DNA from: Streptomyces luteolifulvus
Lineage (GTDB): Bacteria; Actinomycetota; Actinomycetes; Streptomycetales; Streptomycetaceae
DNA: 64,000 nucleotides
Assembly (NCBI RefSeq): GCF_008806595.1
Contig: NZ_VZRB01000018.1
Location: forward strand, 62,001 to 126,000
Reading direction: 5' to 3'
The notes under the pieces are model-generated. The model was not told where the DNA came from. It searched no databases and saw nothing but the letters and a program-made list of their open reading frames with translations. The position numbers and the translations under genes were made by a program. Shown here piece by piece: positions 16,381 to 23,527 of the stretch. Numbering within the stretch: the stretch's first letter is position 1; each line of letters opens with the position of its first letter.

Positions 16381-19300
16381 ATGCTCGGGCGGGTGGAGAC
16401 CAGATCCGTCAGCCCGGTGTTCGTCGGCCGCACCGAGGAACTGCACACGCTGAAGGACGCGCTCGCCCGCGCTGCCGCGGGCGAGCCGCAGGCGTTGCTG
16501 CTCGGCGGCGAGGCCGGGGTCGGCAAGACCCGTCTCGTCGAGGAGTTCGCCACCGCGGCGTGCCGGGCGGGTGCCGTCGTCGCGCTCGGCGGCTGCGTCG
16601 AGATCGGCGCCGACGGACTGCCCTTCGCGCCCTTCTCCACCGCCCTTCGAGCCCTGCGCCGCGAACTCCCCGGTGAACTGGTCGCCGCAGCCGCCGGCCA
16701 GGAGGAGGAACTGGCCAGGCTGCTGCCCGAACTCGGCGAAGCGGCCACCGCCCGGGACGCACGCCGGCCCGACGAGGAGGGCATGGCCCGCCTCTTCGAA
16801 CTCACCGCCCGGCTGCTGGAGCGTGTCGCGGCCGACCGCACGGTCGTCGTCGCCCTGGAGGACCTGCACTGGGCCGACGCCTCCACCCGCCACCTCCTCG
16901 CCTACCTGTTGCGCACCCTGCGCACCGGCCGCCTCGTCGTCCTCGCCACCTATCGCGCCGACGACATCCACCGCCGCCATCCGCTGCGCCCGCTGCTCGC
17001 CGAACTCGACCGGCTGCGCACGGTCCGCCGCATCGAACTCGGCCGCTTCAACCGCGCCGAGGTCGGCCGCCAGATCGCCGGAATCCTCGCCCGGGAACCC
17101 GAGCCCGATCAGGTCGACGACATCTTCGAACGCTCCGACGGCAACGCCTTCTTCGTCGAGGAACTCGCCGTCGCCGCCCACGAGGGCTGCTGCACCGGCC
17201 TCACCGACTCCCTGCGCGACCTGCTGCTGGTGCGCGTCGAGGGTCTGCCCGAAAGCGCCCAGCGGGTCTCCCGGATCGTCGCCGAGGGCGGCTCCACCGT
17301 CGAGTACCGGCTGCTCGCCGGCGTCGCCCGGCTCGCCGAGGACGACCTCATCGAGGCGCTGCGGGCCGCCGTGAACGCCAACATCCTGCTGGCCGCGCCC
17401 GGCGGCGACGGCTACCGGTTCCGGCACTCCCTGGTCCGCGAGGCCGTCAGCGACGACCTGCTGCCCGGCGAGCGCTCCCGCCTCAACCGCCGCTACGCCG
17501 AAGCCCTGGAAGCCGATCCCACCCTCGTCCCCGCCGACGAGCGTGTCATGCGCCTGGCCAGCTACTGGTACCACGCCCACGACGCCGCCAAGGCCCTGCC
17601 CGCCGTGCTGCACGCCTCGGTCGCCGCCCGCCGCCGCAACGCCTACAGCGAGCAACTGCGGCTCCTGGAACGGGCGATGGAGCTGTGGGACTCCACCCCG
17701 GAGGGACTGCGCGCGCGGCTGCGCCCCGTCGACTACACCGAGGTCTACGCGCCCTGCGGCTGCGACCCCACCACGACGCCCCTGCACTACCTCGACCTGA
17801 TGGCCGAGGCGGCCGTCGCCGGCCGGCTGTGCGGAGAACGCGAACGCGCCTTGAAGATCACCAAGCGAGCGCTGCACCTCCTGGAGGACGAGGCGGACCC
17901 GCTGCGCTCCGCCTGGTTCTGGACCCAGCGCTCCCTGCTGGTCCAGGCACAGGCCCGCGGCGACGGCCGGCGCGAACTGGCCACCGCCCAGGACCTGGTG
18001 CGCGGCCTGCCTCCCTCCGAGGTCCACGCCGAGGTGCTCAGCAGCGTCGCCAGCTGGTCCATGCTCCATGAACCGGGCCCCGAGGCCCTGGCCGCGGCCG
18101 AGCGTGCCGTGGAGTACGCGCGCATGGTGAACGCCCGTGAGATCGAGCTGAACGCGCGGCTCACCCTCGCCGGCCTCAGGGTCAACTCGGGCGACATCGA
18201 GGCCGGGCTCGCTTCGATGTACGAGGTCAAGGAGCAGGCGCTCCACGAAGGTATCTCGTCCGTCGCGGGCCGCTCCTATGTGAACCTGCCCTCCGGACTC
18301 GAAGCGGTGGGCCGTTCTCAGGAGGCCGCCGCGATCCTGCGGGAAGGGACCGTCTACTCCCGCAAGCACGGCCTGCTGCACACCGAGGCCTGGGCGTGGG
18401 GCAACCTCTCCGACTCGATGTACTCGCTCGGCCGCTGGGACGAGGCCGTCGAGGCGGCCACCCGGGCGCAGCGCCGCGCGAACAGTGCGCGGCCCCAGGG
18501 CACGGGCGCCCTGCGGCTGGCTCTGGTGGCGCTCGGCCGGGGCGACGTGGCCGAAGCGGCCCGCCAACTGGCAGCCGCCCGCCACCACTTCGGCACACAT
18601 GACCCCATGCCCCAGCAGTGGCTGTCCGTGGCCGCCATCGCCGTCGGCGTCGCAGCGGGCGAGGGCCGCATCCTCGACGTCCGCGCGGAGCTCGACCGCG
18701 CCCTGGACGCCGGTGTCCCGACCGGCACCCACCGCTACGGCTGGCCCCTGCTGCTGGCCGCCGTGACCGCCGAGGCCGACGCCCGCGCCCGGCCCGCCGC
18801 CCAACACGGCCGCGACAGGGCACTTGAACGCGTCGTCAACGCCGCGAAGTCCCTCACCACGGATGTCCCCCTCTGGGTCGCCCACGAAATATGGGTCCGC
18901 GCCGAACTCCAGCGCGCCGAGGACCGCGCGACCCCGGACACCTGGTCGGAGGTGGTCACCGCCTTCGAACGCCTGGAGCGGCCCTACGACCTCGCCCGCG
19001 TCCGCCACCGGCTGGCCGAGGCCCTGCTGACCTCCGGCGGCGAGGACGAACGCGACCGCGCCGCCGAACTGCTGCGCCTCGCCCATGCCGCCGCCCAGCA
19101 CCTCGGCGCGCGCCCGCTCGCGGACGCGGTCACTCTGCTGGCCCAGCGCGCCCGGCTCGCCCTGACCTGCGCCCCCGCGGAGCGTGCGGCGCCCGCGGAC
19201 CCGGTGGAGGCGCTCGGCCTGACCAGCCGGGAACGCGACGTCCTGCGTCTGGTGGCCGCGGGCCGCACCAACCGCCAGATCGCCGAGGAGCTGTTCATCT

Positions 19301-19437
19301 CTCCGAAGACGGCGAGCGTGCATGTGTCGAACATCCTGGGCAAGCTCGGAGTCTCGGGCAGAGGAGAGGCCGCGGCGACGGCACACCGGCTGGGGCTGTT
19401 CCCGCCCGACGCTCTCCAGACCTCGTCGGCGGGCTGA
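16381..19437 (+). CDS. Large LuxR-family ATP-binding transcriptional regulator (LAL type)
   Basis: About 1018 residues. An N-terminal AAA/STAND ATPase module carries Walker A GGEAGVGKT and Walker B VVALEDLHWAD. Then comes a long helical, TPR-like middle, and a C-terminal LuxR helix-turn-helix over roughly the last 65 residues (LTSRERDVLRLVAAGRTNRQ, ISPKTASVHVSNILGKLGV). The start is uncertain: ATG 16381 (MLGRVETRSVSP) fits the domain edge; GTG 16393, or the GTG at 16252 that overlaps the previous gene, are alternatives. Targets and ligand are unknown. Confidence 0.88.
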   Translation: MLGRVETRSVSPVFVGRTEELHTLKDALARAAAGEPQALLLGGEAGVGKTRLVEEFATAACRAGAVVALGGCVEIGADGLPFAPFSTALRALRRELPGELVAAAAGQEEELARLLPELGEAATARDARRPDEEGMARLFELTARLLERVAADRTVVVALEDLHWADASTRHLLAYLLRTLRTGRLVVLATYRADDIHRRHPLRPLLAELDRLRTVRRIELGRFNRAEVGRQIAGILAREPEPDQVDDIFERSDGNAFFVEELAVAAHEGCCTGLTDSLRDLLLVRVEGLPESAQRVSRIVAEGGSTVEYRLLAGVARLAEDDLIEALRAAVNANILLAAPGGDGYRFRHSLVREAVSDDLLPGERSRLNRRYAEALEADPTLVPADERVMRLASYWYHAHDAAKALPAVLHASVAARRRNAYSEQLRLLERAMELWDSTPEGLRARLRPVDYTEVYAPCGCDPTTTPLHYLDLMAEAAVAGRLCGERERALKITKRALHLLEDEADPLRSAWFWTQRSLLVQAQARGDGRRELATAQDLVRGLPPSEVHAEVLSSVASWSMLHEPGPEALAAAERAVEYARMVNAREIELNARLTLAGLRVNSGDIEAGLASMYEVKEQALHEGISSVAGRSYVNLPSGLEAVGRSQEAAAILREGTVYSRKHGLLHTEAWAWGNLSDSMYSLGRWDEAVEAATRAQRRANSARPQGTGALRLALVALGRGDVAEAARQLAAARHHFGTHDPMPQQWLSVAAIAVGVAAGEGRILDVRAELDRALDAGVPTGTHRYGWPLLLAAVTAEADARARPAAQHGRDRALERVVNAAKSLTTDVPLWVAHEIWVRAELQRAEDRATPDTWSEVVTAFERLERPYDLARVRHRLAEALLTSGGEDERDRAAELLRLAHAAAQHLGARPLADAVTLLAQRARLALTCAPAERAAPADPVEALGLTSRERDVLRLVAAGRTNRQIAEELFISPKTASVHVSNILGKLGVSGRGEAAATAHRLGLFPPDALQTSSAG

Positions 19438-19472
19438 GGCGTACGCTGTTACGGACCGGTAGGGGAGGCGCC

Positions 19473-19712
19473 GTGTTCAACATGTTCGAAGAACTGTTCG
19501 CACCCGGCCGCAAGCACACCCGCGACGAGCGGAACCGGCTGGAGCTCACCCGGGTGGACGTCGGAGACGGCGATCCGGGGCGCGGCCCGATAGATCTCAC
19601 ATCCGGCAAGGTCGTGGTGCGGGCGCCGAGCCGGAACGAGGGGGCGGACGACGAGCCCGGGACCGAGCCGGACGACGAGCCGGGCCCGGCCGGAGAAAGC
19701 GAAAGGGCCTGA
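19473..19712 (+). CDS. Small acidic protein, DUF6191-like
   Basis: A 79-residue protein from GTG 19473, with GGGGAGG at about 19461. The N-terminal block MFEELFAPGRKHTRDERNRL followed by ELTRVDVGDGDPGRGPIDL matches what I remember of DUF6191; the C-terminus is an acidic, proline-rich tail. Function unknown. It converges on the sugar dehydrogenase gene with a single base between the two stop codons and no hairpin. Confidence 0.75.
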   Translation: MFNMFEELFAPGRKHTRDERNRLELTRVDVGDGDPGRGPIDLTSGKVVVRAPSRNEGADDEPGTEPDDEPGPAGESERA

Positions 19713-19713
19713 G

Positions 19714-20880
19714 CTAACTCACCTGCACCTCCAGGATCCGGTCGTCCCCGTCCTTCGGGCTGCCTCGGCCGTCCGTGTTGCTGGTCGTGATCCACAGCTT
19801 GTCGCCGCCCGCCGAGACCACCGTGCGCAGGCGGCCGTAGTCGTCGTTGAGGAAGGCCTGTGGGTCCGCCGAGGCCTCGGTGCCCTTCAGGGGGATGCGC
19901 CACAGGCGCTGGCCTCTGAGGCCGGCCATCCAGATGGAGCCCTCCGCGTAGGCGATGCCGCTGGGGGAGGCGTCGTCCGGGCGCCACTGGTCGATCGGGT
20001 TGTGGTACTCGGCATCGTCGGATCTTCCCTCGGCCTCCGGCCAGCCGTAGTTGTCGCCCGGCTTGATCGCGTTCAGCTCGTCCCAGGTGTCCTGGCCGAA
20101 CTCCGAGGCGAACAGGCGCTGTTTGCGGTCCCAGGCGAGGCCCTGCACATTGCGGTGGCCGTACGAGTACACCGGGGAGTCGGGGAAGGGGTTGCCCGGG
20201 GCAGGCTCGCCCTCCGGGGTCATGCGGAGGATCTTGCCGCCCAGGGAATCCCTCTCCTGGGAAAGCCCTCGGTCACCGCTCTCGCCCGTCCCGGCGTACA
20301 GCATCTTGTCGGGGCCGAAGGCGATGCGGCCGCCGTTGTGGACGAAGCCCTTGGGGATGCCCCTGAGGATCGTGTCGGGTGCGCCGAGGCGCTCGCCGGG
20401 CGGCTTCTCCGCGTCGTACAGCATGCGGACGATGCGGTTGTCCGAGGCCGAGGTGAAGTAGGCGTAGATCATGTGGTCCGAGGCGTAGTCGGGGGAGAGC
20501 GCGATGCCCAGGAGGCCTCCCTCACCCTCCGGCGACACCCCCGGCACCTCGCCCACCTCGGTCTTCTTGCCTGTCTTCGGGTCGATCCGGGTGATCGTGC
20601 CGTCGTCCCTGGAGGAGACGAGGAGGTCTCCGTCGGGGAGCGGGGCGAGACCCCAGGGGGTGTTCAGGTCGTCGGCGACCGTGCGGAGCACCTTCACCGA
20701 GCCCTTCGCCGGAGGTGTCTCCTCGGCGGCCTGCGTCGAAGGCACGGACTGCCGGCTCGCGCCACCCGGCGACGCTCTCTCGGCGCCGCCCGGCGCTCCA
20801 CTCCCTCCGTCGGCGGAGCAGCCGGCCGTGAGCAGAAGCGCGGCTGCGGCCAGGACGGCCGGCACAGCTCGACGATGCAC
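19714..20880 (-). CDS. Secreted lipoprotein, PQQ-dependent glucose/sorbosone dehydrogenase family
   Basis: A 388-residue six-bladed beta-propeller of the soluble glucose dehydrogenase type: LPDGDLLVSSRDDGTI, GGLLGIALSPDY, NGGRIAFGPDKMLYAGTGE and SYGHRNVQGLAWD are family landmarks. A lipoprotein signal peptide (HRRAVPAVLAAAALLLTAGC, lipobox LTAGC) indicates membrane-anchored extracellular localisation. I place the start at GTG 20880 because GGAAGGGA lies eight bases upstream; an ATG at 20919 is in frame but has no ribosome site. The substrate is an aldose or sorbosone-like sugar by family only. Confidence 0.87.
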   Translation of the reverse strand: MHRRAVPAVLAAAALLLTAGCSADGGSGAPGGAERASPGGASRQSVPSTQAAEETPPAKGSVKVLRTVADDLNTPWGLAPLPDGDLLVSSRDDGTITRIDPKTGKKTEVGEVPGVSPEGEGGLLGIALSPDYASDHMIYAYFTSASDNRIVRMLYDAEKPPGERLGAPDTILRGIPKGFVHNGGRIAFGPDKMLYAGTGESGDRGLSQERDSLGGKILRMTPEGEPAPGNPFPDSPVYSYGHRNVQGLAWDRKQRLFASEFGQDTWDELNAIKPGDNYGWPEAEGRSDDAEYHNPIDQWRPDDASPSGIAYAEGSIWMAGLRGQRLWRIPLKGTEASADPQAFLNDDYGRLRTVVSAGGDKLWITTSNTDGRGSPKDGDDRILEVQVS

Positions 20881-20990
20881 GATCGTGGTCCCTTCCACGC
20901 GGCGGGTTCTCTTTGTCATACACCGCCCGACCCTCCCAGGTTCCCGATCACCGCTCCCCGAACCGACAAGGCGCCCGTTCGCACAGGCTC

Positions 20991-21017
20991 CAGCCCGTCC
21001 AGCCCGTCCAGCCCGTC
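20991..21017. repeat. Three perfect 9-bp tandem repeats (CAGCCCGTC)
   Basis: CAGCCCGTC occurs three times head-to-tail, followed by a partial fourth copy (CACCCC). It lies between the aldo/keto reductase stop and the dehydrogenase promoter region. Confidence 0.7.
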
Positions 21018-21028
21018 CACCCCGGACC

Positions 21029-22027
21029 TCAGTCCCAGGACCCCCGTGCCCCCGGCAACCCCGCCAGTTCCGTCAGGTCCTCCGGCGTCAGGCGCAGTGA
21101 CGCCGCAGCCGCGTTCTCCGTTGCCCAGCGCTCCTGTTTCGTGCCGGGGACCGGGATCACGCGGTGGCCCTGGGCCAGGGTCCAGGCCAGGGCGACCTGG
21201 GCCGGGGTGACGGTCTCGCCGTGGCGGGACGCCACCCGGCGCAGACCGGCGACGATCGGCTGGTTCGCGGCCATCATCTCCGCGGTGAAGCGGGGGTGGC
21301 GGGCGCGCACGTCGTCCGGCTCGAAGCCCTCGCCGGGTGTCAGCGTGCCGGTGAGGAAGCCGTTGCCGAGCGGCATCGCCGCCAGGAGGCCGACACCGCG
21401 CGCCTCGCACCAGGGCAGCAGTCCCTCCAGCGCCTCCGGTGACCACACCGACAGCTCCGCCTGCACCGCGCTCACCGGGAAGACCTGCTGCACCCGCTGC
21501 AACTGCCGGATCGTCGCGTCGTGCAGCCGTGTCCCGGCGCGGCGGCCGCCCCGCGCGCCCACCGCGCACAGCCCCAACGCCCGTACCTTTCCGGCCCGGA
21601 CGAGCTCCGCCATCGCGCCCCAGGTCTCCTCGACCGGAACCTCCGGGTCCGCCCGGTGCAGCTGGTAGAGGTCGATCACGTCCGTCTGCAGGCGTCGCAG
21701 CGAGGCGTCGCACGCCCGCTTCACGTAGCCGGGGCGGCCGTTGGCCACCACATGCTGCTCACCCACCAGCAGGCCGACCTTGGTCGACACGAAGGCGTCC
21801 GCACGCCGCTCCTTCAACACCCGGCCCACCAGCAGCTCGTTGGTGAACGGGCCGTACATGTCGGCCGTGTCGAGGAGCGTGGAGCCCGCGTCCAGCGCCT
21901 TGTGCACAGCTCTGAGCGATTCCTCGCCTCGCTGCCGCGATCCGCTGTACGCCCAGCTCATCGGCATGCATCCGAGTCCGACGGCTCCCACCGCGAGCGC
22001 CGCCGCGCCGATCGTCCTGCGCTCCAC
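21029..22027 (-). CDS. Aldo/keto reductase
   Basis: A 332-residue AKR-fold oxidoreductase that uses NADP(H). The catalytic tetrad is visible as Asp and Tyr in DTADMYG, Lys in STKVGL and His in YQLHRAD. The C-terminal cofactor-binding region VIPVPGTKQ is intact. I take GTG 22027 (VERRTIG) as the start because GGGAGG precedes it at the right distance; the frame extends further upstream without a better site. The substrate is not predictable. Transcribed divergently from the 2-hydroxyacid dehydrogenase gene. Confidence 0.88.
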   Translation of the reverse strand: MERRTIGAAALAVGAVGLGCMPMSWAYSGSRQRGEESLRAVHKALDAGSTLLDTADMYGPFTNELLVGRVLKERRADAFVSTKVGLLVGEQHVVANGRPGYVKRACDASLRRLQTDVIDLYQLHRADPEVPVEETWGAMAELVRAGKVRALGLCAVGARGGRRAGTRLHDATIRQLQRVQQVFPVSAVQAELSVWSPEALEGLLPWCEARGVGLLAAMPLGNGFLTGTLTPGEGFEPDDVRARHPRFTAEMMAANQPIVAGLRRVASRHGETVTPAQVALAWTLAQGHRVIPVPGTKQERWATENAAAASLRLTPEDLTELAGLPGARGSWD

Positions 22028-22126
22028 CTGCCCGTGACCCTCCCTTGACTGGCCCCCCAACCTAACCTCTGCTCCGACGTGTGCATGACCTAGGGTGATC
22101 CGCCGGGCAGGGCCTAGCCTCCAACC

Positions 22127-23101
22127 ATGACTGCTGATGTGTGGCTGCCCATCCCGCCGGACGAGATCGAAGGCCTTCCCGCGGGGCTGGGCTACCAATT
22201 CTGGGACGGGGAAGGGGACTTCCCGGCGGACCCGGCCGACTGCGTCTTCTATGTGGTGCCGTACATGAAGCCCTCCGAGGTCTCACAGCGGCCCCTGCCC
22301 GCGATGCGCTCCGTTCAGGTCGTGCAGACGCTGTCGGCCGGGACCGACCATGTGGAGGCGGGCCTGCGGCATCTGCGTCCGGGCGTGCGGTTGTGCAACG
22401 CGCGCGGGGTGCACGAGGCGTCCACCGCCGAACTCACCCTCACCCTGATCCTCGCCTCGCTGCGGGGCGTACCCGATTTCGTGCGGGCGCAGGACCGGGA
22501 GGAGTGGCTGGGCGGGTTCCGGCCCGCGCTGGCCGACAAGAACGTGCTCATCGTGGGGTACGGCGCGATCGGCTCGGCCATCGAGGACCGGCTCACTCCG
22601 TTTGAGCTCGCGCGGGTGTCCCGCGTCGCGCGCTCCCCCCGCACCACCGTGCGCGGCTCGGTGCACCCGCTCACCGAACTGCCTGCCCTGCTCCCGGAGG
22701 CGGACGTCGTCATCCTCTCCACACCGCTCAGCGAGACCACCCGTCACCTGGCCGACGCCGACTTCCTGGCCCGGATGAAGGACGGTGCGCTGCTGGTCAA
22801 CGTGGCCCGCGGCCCGGTCGTCGACACCAAGGCACTGCTCGCCGAACTGGAGACCGGCCGTATCACCGCCGCCCTCGATGTCACCGACCCCGAACCGCTG
22901 CCCCCGGGCCACCCCCTGTGGCACGCTCCGGGCGTGCTCGTCAGCCCGCATGTCGGAGGCCCGACCTCCGCTTTTCTGCCGCGCGCCAAGCGGCTGCTGG
23001 TGGACCAGTTGAGCCGATTCGTGAACCGGGAGCCCCTGCGCAACGTGGTCCTTACGACGGGCGCCCCGAGCGCGCAGCCGGTGGACACAGCAGGCGCGTA
23101 A
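22127..23101 (+). CDS. D-2-hydroxyacid dehydrogenase family protein
   Basis: A 324-residue NAD(P)-dependent D-2-hydroxyacid dehydrogenase. The Rossmann motif is VGYGAIGSAIEDRL, the catalytic Arg lies in VNVARGPVV, the Glu in VTDPEPLPPGHPL and the His in SPHVGG. The N-terminus MTADVWLPIPPDEIEGLP is typical of the actinobacterial group. The substrate is unknown. The 99-base divergent gap to the aldo/keto reductase must hold both promoters. Confidence 0.9.
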   Translation: MTADVWLPIPPDEIEGLPAGLGYQFWDGEGDFPADPADCVFYVVPYMKPSEVSQRPLPAMRSVQVVQTLSAGTDHVEAGLRHLRPGVRLCNARGVHEASTAELTLTLILASLRGVPDFVRAQDREEWLGGFRPALADKNVLIVGYGAIGSAIEDRLTPFELARVSRVARSPRTTVRGSVHPLTELPALLPEADVVILSTPLSETTRHLADADFLARMKDGALLVNVARGPVVDTKALLAELETGRITAALDVTDPEPLPPGHPLWHAPGVLVSPHVGGPTSAFLPRAKRLLVDQLSRFVNREPLRNVVLTTGAPSAQPVDTAGA

Positions 23102-23527
23102 TCCGTTTCCGGCACCCTCCGCAATCCTCCGGATGCGGTCCGTGCCCGCATTGCCGCTGGTCGTCACGGAGCGTAGAGGAACTATGTCCCTGAGTGACGA
23201 GACTGGTGTATCGTCCGGACAGGGGCTGCGCCGCGCATCGTTCGGCGCCGGGGACGGACACTTCAGACTGTGAGGGGGGCGACGGGCGATGCACGGCCTA
23301 TGGACGAGCGATCCGACGCGGCGGGGCCGTCGGCGGCGACCGTGGCGCACGACCACGCGCAGACGCGGCCATCACAGCAGCCACGCCGGCCGCCACGGCG
23401 GCCGGCAGGACGGCCACGGCAGCCGGCACAGCCATCATCACCGGCGGCCCAGCGGCCGCAGGCGGCATGGGCACCCAGCGCACCGGAACCCCCGGGGCGG
23501 GGGGCCCACGCAAACCGGGAGGGTCCG
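23102..23527. other. Region upstream of cdgC with conflicting coding signals
   Basis: It holds a possible 29-codon ORF (23184-23273), then about 250 bases where all three forward frames are open. The frame continuous with cdgC has atypical A-ending codons (CCA, GCA, TCA). The frame with the best G/C third-position bias is a different one. Confidence 0.5.
23184..23273 (+). CDS. Possible 29-aa upstream ORF of cdgC
   Basis: ATG 23184 is preceded by AGAGGA at the proper spacing. The ORF ends in a TGA that overlaps an in-frame GTG (23270) of the cdgC frame as GTGA. It may be a translated leader that couples to cdgC, or the original N-terminus of cdgC cut off by a frame change. Third-position G/C is moderate (about two thirds). 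No known family. Confidence 0.4.
   Translation: MSLSDETGVSSGQGLRRASFGAGDGHFRL

Noticed and set aside
15907..19386. A 1159-codon open frame on the minus strand opposite the LuxR-type regulator
   Set aside because: GC-rich coding DNA leaves antisense frames open. The plus-strand frame has clear Walker and LuxR motifs; the antisense product is low-complexity Gly/Ala/Arg/Val without a family.
23100..23300. A BldD box upstream of cdgC
   Set aside because: BldD is known to control some c-di-GMP genes, but I could not find a convincing TNAC(N)GTNA pair here by eye.
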